NCBI GenBank assembly: GCA_003248315.1
Contig: QKWM01000004.1
Location: forward strand, 5,639,001-5,703,000
Length of the DNA: 64,000 nucleotides
Source of the DNA: Streptomyces sp. SW4
Lineage (GTDB): Bacteria > Actinomycetota > Actinomycetes > Streptomycetales > Streptomycetaceae
Reading direction: 5' to 3'
Both the position numbers and the translations under genes were made by a program. Positions 30,505 to 41,699 of this stretch are shown one piece after another; position 1 is the stretch's first letter, and every line of letters begins with the position of its first letter. The notes under the pieces are model-generated. The model had not been told where the DNA came from. It did not search any database and saw only the letters and a program-made list of their open reading frames with translations.

Positions 30505-31119
30505 CTACAGACGGGCGCAGCCCGTCACCGCCCGCGCGTGGGTCAGGATCAGCTCACGCGCCTTGTCCACCCGCAGCGCCGCGTTGTGGCTGACGATGTG
30601 CAGGCCGTAGCCGTCCTCCAGTGCCACCAGCCCGTGCGCCAGATCGTGCGCGGACGCGGACAGCGAGAACACCCCGGTCGCGGCACCGACCTCGAGGGCG
30701 GTCGTGTACAGCGCCACCTCCGCGCGAAGAGGGAGGTCATCAGTTCGGCGTGGCCGGGACTGCGGCCGGCGCGCCGGTGCAGCTCGTACAGCAGCCCGTG
30801 CACCGGGTCCTCCGTGGTGCCGGGCAGACCGCTGTCCAGCAGGGCGCGCAGCCGCGCCGCGGGATCCCCGGCGGGCGCGCCGTCGTACGCCTGCTGCCGT
30901 GACTCGAGGAAGCTCTCCACCGCCCCCGGTGCACCTCCAGCACGAGGTCGTCGAGCTCCGGGTAGTAGTACAGCACCGAGCCCTGGAGACGCCCGCCGCA
31001 TCCGCGATGTCCTTGATGCGCAGGCCCTCGAGCCCGCGCAGTGCGATGGCCCGTCCCGCGGCGGAGACGAGGGCCTGTCTGCGCGCCGTCTGGTTGCGCG
31101 GCCTACCGACTTTCCCCAT
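30505..31119 (-). CDS. TetR-family regulator (BetI-like C-domain), frameshifted
   Basis: The start 'MGKVGRPRNQTARRQALVSA' is followed by 'LRIKDIADAAGVS' and 'VLYYYPELDDLVLEVHRG', a clear TetR DNA-binding head. The C-domain ('LLDSGLPGTTEDPVHGLLYE', then 'AHGLVALEDGYGLHIVSHN') is of the kind that terminates regulators of choline- or polyamine-type genes. About three one-base losses (near 30985, 30925 and 30725). Length about 207 residues. It diverges from the aldehyde dehydrogenase gene, with 264 bases between. Confidence 0.87.
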   Translation of the reverse strand: MGKVGRPRNQTARRQALVSAAGRAIALRGLEGLRIKDIADAAGVSRARCCTTTRSSTTSCWRCTGGGGELPRVTAAGVRRRARRGSRGAAARPAGQRSARHHGGPGARAAVRAAPARRPQSRPRRTDDLPLRAEVALYTTALEVGAATGVFSLSASAHDLAHGLVALEDGYGLHIVSHNAALRVDKARELILTHARAVTGCARL

Positions 31120-31383
31120 GACGGTCGATTCTCTGCTACGCGCTCCATTTTCTGCAAGAAGTTCCCGCCCGGAGCATTGACGGCCGGTTCGCCGATTGTT
31201 TGAATCTCAGCTCAAAGAACTCGTGCGGGCCTCACCCGGACCTCCCACGCGGAGCCGTCCGGCCGAGCCGTCCCGCCCCGTCCGGCCCGGCCTCTGCGGG
31301 CAGCACCCTTCACCCGGCCCCGCCCCGCCGGCCCCGGCCGGGCGCCGATCCACCCGGGCCCCCGACGCGAACGAAGGCCACCC

Positions 31384-32855
31384 ATGACGACGTACTCGCA
31401 CTGGCGGCAGCGCGCCGCCGAGCTCGTGCCCCGCACGCGCCTGTTCATCGACGGAGCGTGGGCCGACCCCTGCGGCGACCGGTGGCTCCCCACCGTGAAC
31501 CCGGCCACCGGCAAGACCACCGCCGAGGTCGCGGCCGGCTCGCCCGCCGACGTCGACCGTGCCGTGACCGCGGCCCGCACCTCCTTCGAGGACGGACGCT
31601 GGTCGCGCACCGCCCCCGAGCGGCGCAAACGCGTCCTGCTGGAGCTGGCCCGCCTCATCGAGACCCACGGCGAGGAACTCGCCCTCTGCGACACCCTCGA
31701 CATGGGCAAGCCCGTCGCCGAGTCGTACGGCACCGACGTGCCCGGCGCCGCCGGCGTCTTCGCCTGGTACGCCGAGGCCGTCGACAAGCTCTACGACGAG
31801 GTCGCCCCGGCCCCGCCCGGCAACCTCGCCCTGGTGCGCCGCGCTCCACTGGGCGTCGTCGGCGCGGTCGTGCCCTGGAACTTCCCCTCGACATCGCGAG
31901 CTGGAAACTGGCGCCGGCCCTGGCCGCGGGCAACAGCGTCGTCCTCAAACCGGCCGAGCAGTCACCGCTGTCCGCGCTGCGGCTGGCCGAACTCGCCGCG
32001 GAGGCCGGGCTCCCCGACGGCGTGCTGAACGTCGTCCCCGGCCCCGGCGAGGTGACCGGCCGGGCACTCGGACTCCACCCGGACGTCGACACGCTGGCGT
32101 TCACGGGGTCCACCGCCGTGGCCCGCCGGTTCCTCGCCTACTCGGCCGAGTCCAACATGAAGCAGGTGTGGCCCGAGGCCGGCGGCAAGAGCCCGAACCT
32201 GGTCTTCGCCGACGCCGACCTGGAGGCCGCCGCGGAACGCGCCGCCTGGGGCTTCGCCTACAACGCCGGGCAGGTGTGCTCCGCCAACACCCGCCTGCTC
32301 GTCGAGGCGTCCGTCGCCGAGGAGTTCACGGCCAGGGTCGCCGAGCACGCCCGCGCCTGGCTGCCGGGCGACCCGCTCGACCCCGCCACCCGCCTCGGCC
32401 CCCTGGTCGACGAGGACCAGGCGGAACGCGTCCTCGCCGCGGTGCGCTCCTGCGGCGGGACGCTCGTGTGCGGCGGCACCCGCCCCGACCGCGACGGCGC
32501 CTACCTCGACCCGACCGTCGTCACCGGCCTGGCCCCCGACGCCCCGCTCGTGCGCGAGGAGCTGTTCGGCCCCGTACTGACGGTGCTGCCCTTCCGTGAC
32601 GAGGCGGAGGCGGTCCGGCTCGCCGGCGACTCCGCCTACGGGCTGGCCGCCTCGGTGTGGACGCGGGACCTCGCCCGCGCCCACCGCGTCGCCGACGCCC
32701 TCCACGCGGGCACCGTCTCCGTCAACACCGTCGACGCGCTCAGCCCGTACACGCCGTTCGGCGGCTTCAAGCAGTCCGGCCACGGCCGCGACCTCTCCCT
32801 GCACTCCTTCGACAAGTACACCGGCCTGAAGACCACGTGGATCGCCTACGGCTGA
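31384..32855 (+). CDS. PuuC-type aldehyde dehydrogenase, frameshifted
   Basis: NAD(P)-dependent oxidation of an aldehyde to an acid, about 491 residues. 'VVPWNFPLDIASWKLAPALA' and 'FTGSTAVARRFLAYSAESNM' form the cofactor site; general base Glu lies in 'WPEAGGKSPNLVF', like the PuuC 'LEAGGKS', and the catalytic Cys in 'NAGQVCSANTRLLVE'. One base is lost near 31890. With an omega-aminotransferase and an amino-acid permease downstream it fits oxidation of aminoaldehydes from putrescine, cadaverine or a similar diamine. TetR gene 30505 is the likely regulator. Confidence 0.9.
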
Positions 32856-32936
32856 CCGGCCGGCGACCCGCCACGGCCGGCGCCGCACCGACCGGCACCT
32901 CACCGCACCGCCACCCGAACAAAGGAAGCAGCACCC

Positions 32937-34284
32937 ATGACCCTCGACGCCGCGGACCTCACCCGTCTGGACCGAGCGCACATCATCCACCCCTACCTGC
33001 CGGGCAGCGCCACCGAGCGCGTCGTCATGACCGGCGGATCGGGCTGCCGCCTGACCGACTCCGAGGGCCGCAGCTACCTCGACGCCACCGGCGGCCTGTG
33101 GCTCGCCCAGGTCGGCCACGGCCGCACGGACCTCGCCGACGTCGCCCACGAGCAGATGAAGAAGCTGGAGTACTTCACCAGCTTCTGGGAGTTCTCCAAC
33201 GACCGCGCCATCGAACTGGCCGCCCGGCTGGCCTCCCTCGCCCCCGACCCGCTGAACCACGTGTACTTCACCTCCGGCGGTTCGGAGGGCAACGAGGCGG
33301 CGATCAAGATGGCCCGCTACTACCACCACCGCCGCGGCGAGGGCAGCCGCACCTGGATCCTGGCGCGCAGCAAGGCCTACCACGGCATCGGCTACGGCGG
33401 CGGCTCGGCCACCGGCTTCCCCCTCTACCACGAGGGCTTCGCGCCGATGATGCCGCACGTCTCCCACCTCACCCCGCCGTGGCCGTACCGCACCGAGCTC
33501 TACGGCGGCGAGGACCCCACCGACTTCCTCGTCCGGGAGCTGGAGGAGCGGATCGCCGAGATCGGCCCGGAGAACATCGCCGCGATGATCGGCGAGCCCA
33601 TCATGGGCGTCGGCGGCATGCTCGTCCCGCCCGCCGACTACTGGCCCCGGGTGCGCGAGGTCCTCGACCGGCACGGCATCCTGCTGATCCTCGACGAGGT
33701 CGTCACCGCCTACGGACGCGTGGGGAGTGGTTCGCCGCCCAGTACTTCGGCGTCACCCCCGACATCATCGTCACCGCCAAGGGCATCACCTCCGGTTACG
33801 TCCCGCTCGGCGCCCTCCTGGTCGGCGACCACGTCGCCGAGGTCCTGCTGCGCGACCACGGCTTCCCCATGGGCTACACCTACAACGGCCACCCGGTCGC
33901 CACCGCCGTCGCCCTCGCCAATCTCGACATCATCGAGAAGGAGGGCCTGCTCGCCCGCGCCACCGGTCTCGGCGCCTTCCTCCACGCCGAACTGGAGGCC
34001 CAGCTGGGCGACCTGCCGATCGTCGGCGAGATCCGCTCCGTCGGCATGATGCTCGCCGTCGAACTCGTCGCCGACCGCACCACCCGCACCCCCTTCCCCT
34101 GAACCCCGACCGGATGCCGCACGACGTCGTCCGCCGCGAGACCGGCGTCATCGTCCGCGACTCCGCGCACAGCCTGGTGCTGTCCCGCCGCTGATCATGA
34201 CGAGGCCGAGGCCAAGGAGGCGGCCTCCGCCCTGCGCGGCGTCCTCGAACGCACCGAACCCACCGGCGAGATCCGCCCGCCTGA
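32937..34284 (+). CDS. Class III aminotransferase (omega-transaminase), frameshifted
   Basis: PLP enzyme of the aspartate aminotransferase family, about 450 residues. ATG 32937 after AAAGGAAG. 'YFTSGGSEGNEAAIKMARYY' binds PLP phosphate, 'LLILDEVVTAYGR' carries the Asp that holds the pyridine nitrogen, and 'IVTAKGITSGYVPLGALLV' has the Schiff-base Lys. One base is lost near 33720 and more near the end (about 34100, 34205, 34280), so the stop at 34284 is a best estimate. It should move amino groups from a diamine or omega-amino acid to pyruvate or 2-oxoglutarate, feeding the aldehyde dehydrogenase just upstream. Confidence 0.88.
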
Positions 34285-34413
34285 CACCCGCCCGGGAGGC
34301 CTGGTACACCATCACCGGCCTCCCGCACCGCACCACCCGACACGGACCCACACCGTCTCCGCGCCCGCACGCGCCCCCTCGCAGTCCCCTCTCCCGCCCT
34401 TTAGGAACTGCCC

Positions 34414-35899
34414 GTGTCTTCCCACCTCACCTCTTGCGAACAGCGCACGACGGACCCGGCCACCACCGGGCTCCAGCGCAGCCTCAAGCGCTTCGACATC
34501 ACCGCCATGGCCGTCGCCGCGGTCATCTCCTTCGACACCGTCGGACAGATCGCCACCGGCGGCGGCGAGGCCGCCACCTGGACGGCCGCCATCGCCCTGT
34601 TCTTCCTCGTCCCCTACGCCCTGCTGTTCGCCGAGACCGGCGCCGCGTTCCCCAGGAGGGCGGCCCCTACGTATGGGTGAAACTCGCCCTCGGCCGGCCG
34701 GCGGCCGCGCTCACGACGCTGTTCTACTGGGTCACCAACCCGATCTGGCTCGGCGGCTCCCTGGTCTTCCTCGCCGCCGAGACCTGGGACGGCTTCGTCT
34801 TCCCCCTCGGCTCCGGCACCTTCGCCGACTACGCGTTCAAGCTGCTGTTCGTCTGGACCGCCATCCTCACGGCCGTCGTCTCCCTGCGCCGAGGCAAGTG
34901 GATCACCACGGCCGGCGCGCTGGTGAAGGTCCTCGCCCTCGCGCTGTTCACCCTCACCGCCGTGCTCTACGGCATCGAACACGGCTTCCAGGGGCTCACC
35001 GACGCACGGTTCACCCCGACCACGGCCGGCTTCCTCGCCCTCGTCCCCGTCCTGCTGTTCGCCTACGTCGGCTTCGAGGCCCCGAACGCCGCCGGCGAGG
35101 AGATGCACAACCCGCAGCGCGACGTGCCCGCCGCCCTCGGGCGCTCCGCGACCGTCGCCGCCTGCTGCTATCTGCTGCCGGTCCTCGCCCTCCTGGCCGT
35201 GGTCCCCGCCCACAAGCTCACCGGCATCGGCGGGTTCATGGAGGCGCACGTCTCGTCTTCGGCATCTACGGCGGCGCCGCCGGCCCGTGCTGACCCTCAC
35301 CGCCGTCATGTTCGTCTTCGCCCTCCTCACCCAGGGCAGCGCCTGGATGATCGTCAGCGACCGCATGCAGGCCATGGCCGCCGCCGACGGCGCGTTCTTC
35401 ACCCGCGCCCTCGGCGCCTTCCACCCCCGGCTGGGCACGCCCGTGCGCACCAACCTGCTGTCGGGGCGGTGGCCACCGTGTTCATGCTGGCCGCCATGCA
35501 ACTCGCCGACGGCGACGCCAGCGCCGTCTTCGCGATCGTGCTCACCGTGGCCGTCACCACCCTGCTGCTGTCCTACCTGGTGGTCGTCCCCGCGCTGGTG
35601 GTGCTCCGGCTGCGCCGCCCCGACGTCGCGCGGCCCTACCGCGTCCCCTTCGGCGACCCGGGCTTCCTGACCTGCGCCGCCCTGGTCTACGCCTGGATCC
35701 TGATCGGCTCCTGGTCCGCGCTGTTCCCCGGCGTCCTGGAGGGGCTCCTCGGCATCGACTACGCCTTCCACGACATCTGGGGCGTCTCCCGCCTCACGTT
35801 CGAGGCCTTCACCCTGGGCACCGTCGCCGTACTGCTGCTCGTCGGGCCGCCGGCGTGGCCGTCGCCGGCCGGGAGAAGTCCGCACCGGCCGAGCGGTGA
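34414..35899 (+). CDS. APC-family amino acid/polyamine permease, frameshifted
   Basis: GTG at 34414 with AGGA upstream. Hydrophobic membrane protein with about 12 helices; 'LKRFDITAMAVAAVISFDTV' opens the first helix as in AA_permease_2 transporters, 'GPYVWVKLALGRPAA' and 'FAYVGFEAPNAAGEEMHNPQ' are family landmarks. About four one-base losses (near 34655, 35250, 35285, 35462, and one near 35845). Length about 493 residues. Third gene of the aldehyde dehydrogenase-transaminase set, so import of the amine or amino acid is its likely job. Confidence 0.88.
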
Positions 35900-35960
35900 C
35901 ACGGCGGGCGGACCGGAAACCGGGTGCCCTCCGCGCCGCGCCGTGCTGGGATCGATCGCT

Positions 35961-36766
35961 ATGAACGATCACTTTCCCGGTCCAGCCGGTCTGCTGGACA
36001 GAATGGAACGCAACCTCGCGGAACACGCCTGTCACCTGCACCGGAGCGTGCCCGGAGCGACCGTCGCGGAGGCGGGCGACCTCCTGGTCGCGGACAGCGG
36101 CCTGGACGACGACACCTTCAACATCGTTGCCGCGGCCCGCTTCACCCCCGATGACGCCGGGGCACGGATCACCCACACGGTCGGCACCCTGGCCCGCACC
36201 GGCCGGCGCTTCTCCTGGTGGGTGGGGCCCGCCTCGACACCGGCGGACCTCTCCGCCCGCCTGGCGGCGGCCGGTCTGCCGGTGTCCGCACACGAGACGG
36301 CGATGTGGGCCGACCTGGGCGAGACCCCGCCGGCGAAGACTGTCCCGGGGCTGGACATCCAGCAGGTGACCAGCCCGGGCAACTCGCCGACTACGCCACG
36401 GTTCTCGCCGCGAACTGGGATCCGCCGGCCGGCACCGTCCGCCGCTTCTACGCCCGGGCAGCCCCGCGGGCCCTGGCCGCCCGGAGTCCGGCCCGGTACC
36501 TGGTCGGCTACGTGGAGGGGAGTCCGGTCTGCTCCGCCGAGGTGTTCCACCACGCGGGAGTCGCCGGCATCTACAACATCTGCACGCTGGCCGCCCACCG
36601 CCGGCGCGGCTACGGCGGTGCCCTCACGCTCGCGGCACTCGCGGCGGCCCGCGACCGGGGCCACCGCATCGCGGTCCTCCAGGCATCGGCCGACGGCGAA
36701 CCCGTCTACCGCCGCCTGGGGTTCCGCCCCTGCGGCCGGTTCACCGAGCACGCCGTCACCCCCTGA
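35961..36766 (+). CDS. GNAT-family N-acetyltransferase, frameshifted
   Basis: ATG at 35961. The acetyl-CoA loop is 'LAAHRRRGYGGALTLAALA' and the last strand 'VLQASADGEPVYRRLGFRPC' is typical of GNAT enzymes; the N-terminal half is a degenerate second lobe. One base is lost near 36378, frame 3 to 2. Length about 268 residues. Substrate unknown. It stands alone after the permease. Confidence 0.87.
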
Positions 36767-36803
36767 ACCGCCCGGACCCCGGAATGCTCACGGAAGGCGG
36801 GGG

Positions 36804-38023
36804 TCAGGACGCGGGGTCGGGTGCGGTGGCCGGCGCCCCGGCCGTGCGCGCGCCGTTGGCCCGCAGCAGCTCCCGGCGCTTGGCGACGCCTCCCGGCGAG
36901 CGGTGCAGACGGTACGAACCGGGCTTGTGCGCCTCCTTGCTCAGGTGCCCGGGGATGCCCTTGCAGACCATCTCCTTGATCCTGGCGCCCATGCCCTCGT
37001 CGATGTGCAGCCACACCGCGACGTCGGACCGGGTGGCGAACTGGAAGATGCCGGCGCTCCGGCCCAGGCTGATGCACTGGGCGTGGAACCCCTGGTGGAG
37101 GGTGTCCGGCTGCTCGCCCGCGAGCCGGCTGAGCACGGTGTCGGCGGCCCGCGCGCCGAGTGGCGTGGCGTTCAGGCAGCTCATCCGCAGCGGCTGGCCC
37201 GACGGTGCCGCCGAGTCCCCGGCGGCGAGGATGCGTTCGTCGTCCACGCTGGTCAGCGTCTCGTCCGTGAGCAGGCGGCCCACGGCGTCGGTGCTCAGCC
37301 CGCTGCGCGCGGCCAGATCGGGGACGCCGAAGCCGGCGGTCCAGACGGTGACCTCGCTGGGCAGCTCACGGCCGTCCGCGAGCCGCACGGCGTCCCGGGA
37401 CACGGCCGTCACCTTCGCGCCGGAGCCGTCGACGACGGTCACACCGAGCCTGGCCAGCCGCCCGGCAACCGAGCGCCGGCCCCGGGTGTGCAGATACGGG
37501 CCGAGCACACCGCCGCAGACCAGGGTCACCGCTCGGCCGGTCTCCGCCAGCTCGGCGGCGGTCTCGATGCCGGTGGGGCCGGCGCCGACCACCGTCACCG
37601 GGGCCGTCGCGGGCGTGGCGTCGAGGGCCGCGCGCAGCCGCCGGGCCTCCTCCAGGGTGGCGAGCGGATAGGCGAACTCGGCCGCCCCGGGCACGTCCGG
37701 TTCGGCACTGCCGCTGCCCACCGCGTAGATCAGGTAGTCGTAGCCGAGCGTGCCCCCGGACCCGAGCGTCACGCTGCGCCCGGCCGCGTCGATCCGGGCC
37801 GCGCTGTCGACCACCAGCCGGACCCGCTCGGCCAGCACGTCCCGGTAGGCGACGACCGCGTCGTCGGAACCGCCCACCAGCTGGTGCAGGCGGACCCGGT
37901 GGACGAGGTCCGGTCGCGGGTTGACCAGGGTCACGGTCACGTCGTCGCGCCGCGTCAGCCGGTTCGCGGCCATCACGCCCGCGTATCCGCCGCCGATCAC
38001 GACCACATGGGTGTTCCCGTCAT
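36804..38023 (-). CDS. NAD(P)/FAD oxidoreductase, NDH-2-like
   Basis: Two Rossmann motifs, 'VVVIGGGYAGVMAANRLTRR' for FAD and 'VTVVGAGPTGIETAAELAET' for NAD(P)H, plus 'ERILAAGDSAAPSGQPLRMS', make this a pyridine-nucleotide-disulfide oxidoreductase of the NDH-2/carotenoid-type group, about 410 residues. The frame is open to 38063, but the ATG at 38023 with GGAGGAGG before it, followed by one lost base at a CCC run, gives a more natural start (M-T-G-N-T-H-V-V-V). It probably passes electrons from NADH to quinone. Gene stands 157 bases downstream of nothing obvious; 3' end converges with the GNAT gene. Confidence 0.87.
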
Positions 38024-38220
38024 GGCTGCCTCCTCCGTTGTCAGGCTCTCGGCCACAAGGCACCGCACCCTCGGCGGCTGTGACAGAACGGAGGAGAGTG
38101 TGAGCCGGATCACATCACGCCGGTGGCGGTGCCGGGACGATCACGCCCCGGAGGGAGCCGGCGGCACCCGGGCAGCCCCTGCGGGCCGGACCGGTGGCGG
38201 TACGGCCCGGCCTGAGCGGC

Positions 38221-40878
38221 TCACTCCGGCGGCGGTGTGGGCCGTACGGCGAGGATGGCGATGTCGTCGTCGTTGTCCGCGCCGAAGCCGATCAGCAGCT
38301 CGTCGCAGAACACGTCCAGCGGCTCGCGCGCCAGCTCGGCGGTGCGCCGGCGCAGCCGCTCCATCGCCGTGTCGAGGTGTTCCCCGCGGCGCTCGATCAG
38401 CCCGTCCGTGTACAGCAGCAGCGTCGAGTGGGCCGGGAGGTCGCAGCCGGCGCGGGACGCGGTGTCTCGGGGTCCATGCCGAGCAGCAGTCCGCCGCCGT
38501 CGGTCAGGAACCGGGTGCCGCCGTCCGCGGTGGTCAGCAGCGGCGGCAGATGCCCGGCCGACGAGTAGTCCAGCTCCCACGGGCCCGTGGTGCCCCGCGG
38601 AGCAGGCCGTAGACGCAGGTGGCGGTGGCGTCCCGGTACAGGCTGTGGTTCGCCAGGTCCAGGCGGCGCAGCACCGTCTCCGGGGCTCCTGCCGGTCGAC
38701 GGCGATGCCCGCAGCATGCTGCGCAGCTGGCTCATGGCGATGGTCGCGTCGAGGTTGTGCCCGGCCACGTCGCCGATGACCAGGGACATGCCCCCGCCGG
38801 GCAGCAGGAAGGCGTCGTACCAGTCGCCGCCGACCTGCGTCGTGGTGGACGACGCGGCGTACCGGGCGGCCAGCTCCGCGTACCCGGGCTCCGGCAGCAC
38901 GGGCAGCAGGGACCGCTGGAGCCGTTCGGAGACGTGCCGGGTGTCCCGGTAGAGGCGGGCGTTGTCGACGCCGAGGGCGAGGGTGCGCACCAGGTCGTCG
39001 ACGAGGGAGAGATCCGCCTCGGTGAACGGCGGCCCGCCCGTCCGGGCCACGGTCAGCGCGCCGAGGACCTCCCGGCGGGCGCGCATCGGGGCGACGACGG
39101 CGCTGCTCGTGCCCAGCCGCAGCAGCAGGTCCCGGTACGCGGTGTCCAACGGGCTGTACGGGCGGCCCTGCGGTGCGGCCTGGGGAGCAGGAGCGGCCCG
39201 GCCCCGCTCAGGACCCGGGCCAGCGGGCCCCGCGCGTCCTCGCTCAACGGCAGCAGCTCGCTCCGGTACGCCTCCGGGGCAGGCTCGCGGGATCGCGGTG
39301 CACCACGCAGGCCCGTTTCACCCGGGAGTCCTCGGTGAGCAGGTCCACCACGCACCAGTCGGCCAGGCGCTGCGTGAGGATGCCGCGACGATGCGGAGCC
39401 GTTCGTCCAGATCCATGGTGTTGCTCAGCGCACCCGCCGTGTCGGCCAGCAGCCCGAGCCGGTCCAGCGCCGACATCCCGGCCGTGGCCGTCGGGGCCCG
39501 GCCGCGGAGGCGGGGGCCTCCTCGGTCCCGCGGGCGGGGCCTCCTCGCTCCCGGACACGGGTGTGGCCGGTGCCGGCGGTGCGGCCTGTTCGGCGGGTAC
39601 GGCCGCCGGAGGCTCCTCGCCCGACGCCGCCGCCCGCGGCGTGAGCTGGGCGACGAAGACCGTGCGCCCGTCGGCCATCTCCTGCGTCTCGACGAACAGC
39701 CGGACGGGCACCAGATGACCGTCGTGGTGCAGCGCGGGCAGCGGCACCGAACGGTCCACGATGCGGGAGGTGCCGGTCAGCAGCAGGGAGCTGAACGCCG
39801 CGAGGTGGCGTTCGCGCAGATGCTCCGGGATGAGCGTGGTGAGCCTGCGGCCGACCAGGTCGTCGGGGTGCCAGCCCAGCAGGTCGGCCGCCGGGCCGTT
39901 GACGGCGATGATCCGGTTGCTCTCGTCGGCGGCGACGGTGGGGGCGCCGCTGGCCTGCGCGGCGGCCGCGTCCCAGGGCGTCAGCACGGAGGGGCCGGCT
40001 CCCGGGGTGCGCGGCACCAGCGTCCACGCGGTGGGGTGCCCGCCCTCGAGCTGGCCGACGATCTGCCCGAACAGCCACTGGTGGAAGAACCGGGCGCGCG
40101 GCAGCGCCGGCAAGGTCAGCAGGCTCTCGTCCCGCGCCGCCTCCTCGGCGGCCTGGAGCACCCGCCACAGCGTGCGCACCGCCGGCGCGGCGTCCGCCGG
40201 CAGCGACAGGGGCAGGGAGCGGATGTCCCGTGGGAGCGCTGGGCCGTCGTCTCCGCGGTCACGCAGGCGCTGATGACGTTGTTGATGTCGACCGCGGTGA
40301 CCAGGTCCTCCCGCGGCACCCCGGGGGCGGCCCCGCCGGCGGCCACCAGGGACAGCTCCCGCAGGAGCAGGTGCCGGTGCTGCATGCAGGTGGAGTAGAG
40401 CGCCAGCGGCACGTCCAGCAGGGTCACGGTCCGGCGGGCAGCGCGTCGGAGGGGGCCGTGGCCCGCCACCCGGACGGTGCCGCCGGCGTGCCGCCCGGCC
40501 ACAGCTCGAACCACACCGTCTTGCGGCAGGCGTCGCTGTCGACGCCGTGCCGCGAGGCCAGCTGCCGCACCAGGGCCAGACCCTGGCCGGTGCCCGCGTC
40601 CGGGGCAGGTCCTGCGGCACCAGCGTGCGACTGGGGCGATGGTCGCTGACGCCGACGTGGACCCCGCCCTCGACGGCCCACGCGGACACCTCGATCTCGG
40701 TGGACGCGTGCAGCAGGGCGTTGGTGACCAGCTCACTGGTCAGGAGCCGGGCGGCGTCGATCGTCTCCGCCCCGGCTCCCGCCGCTGCCCGGGCCACCAG
40801 ATGCCGGGCCGACGCCACGCTCTGCGGGCTCCGGGGGAAGCGGCGCCGCAGCGCCCCGGGCGGAACAGGACTGCCCAT
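38221..40878 (-). CDS. HATPase-PAS-GAF-SpoIIE phosphatase, heavily frameshifted
   Basis: About 890 residues when restored. Order: an HATPase_c_2 anti-sigma-kinase-like domain first ('ARLLTSELVTNALLHASTEI', residues about 20-135), a spacer, a PAS domain ('SNRIIAVNGPAADLLGWHPD'), a GAF domain ('RDLLLRLGTSSAVVAPMRA'), then a PP2C/SpoIIE domain ('TTQVGGDWYDAFLLPGGGMS', 'LLLYTDGLIERRGEHLD', 'DNDDDIAILAVRP'). Metal-binding Asp residues are present in GGDWYD, TDGL and DDDIA. At least six one-base losses. Such proteins both phosphorylate and dephosphorylate anti-anti-sigma factors in Streptomyces stress signalling. No partner sigma or anti-sigma-antagonist gene is in the window. Confidence 0.85.
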
Positions 40879-40992
40879 GCCTCAAGTGTGCCGCAGCCCC
40901 GGTCCCGGACCGGGGCCACGGCATCGCCCCAGGTCGGGGCGGTCCGGCCATCGGCCGGACGGGTGACCGCAGCGGCACGACGCCGGATCGGG

Positions 40993-41459
40993 TCACCCGC
41001 TCCGGCCGGCCGGACCGAGACGGTCCGTCGGCCCGGCGAAGGCCAGGAACAGGGTGCGCCGCGCCAGCAGCCACCGGCCGTCCGTCCTGCGGAACACGTC
41101 CTCGTAGTGCCCGACCTGCACGGGCGGCCGCGGCGGCACCGTCCCGCCGGTGTGCCCGTCCACGCGGTACGTGGTGAAGTACGTCGTCGCCTCCGCCGTG
41201 GAGGCGGACGTGACCGTCACCAGGATGTTGCTGCAAACCCGGCGGGAGAGCCGGTCGGGGGACGGGACCCGAAGTACGCGCGCAGCGCCTCGCGGCCCCG
41301 GATCGCCCGGTCGCCCTCGGGCCACTCCCAGACGCCGTCGGAGGTGAACAGCTCGGCCACGGCTCCCGGTTCCCCCAGATCCAGCTCGCGCACGAACTCC
41401 AGGACCAGGCGTTCGCAGGACCGCTCGGCCAGCAGACGCTCCGCAGGATCATCGATCAT
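40993..41459 (-). CDS. SnoaL-like (NTF2-fold) protein, frameshifted
   Basis: Opens 'MIDDPAERLLAERSCERLVL'; then 'LDLGEPGAVAELFTSDGVWE' and 'GHYEDVFRRTDGRWLLARRT' are the nuclear-transport-factor-2-like SnoaL_4 pattern. One base is lost near 41265. Length about 155 residues. Members are polyketide cyclases, hydratases or non-catalytic; the activity here is unknown. ATG at 41465 is an alternative start. Confidence 0.8.
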
Positions 41460-41699
41460 CCGCACTTCCTACCAGCGCCACCGGGCCGGCGGCCACGGCA
41501 TTTCCCCCGGGCGACCACCAAAGGCGACGGCCCCCGACGGCACCCCCGAGGGGGCGACCTCCCGGCGTGGCCTGAAGGGACGCCCTCCTGGGGCGGCCTC
41601 CAGGGGCCCGCGGTCTTGCCGCACGCGATCACAGCCGCTTCAATGCACCCACCCCCCACAGGAGGAACACCCGAACCACACCCAGCGAAGGGGTTCTTC

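Noticed and set aside
34197..38612. An open frame of about 1,470 codons crossing several genes
   Set aside because: It is a patchwork of true coding pieces (permease, GNAT) and antisense sequence of other genes joined by lost bases, not one protein.
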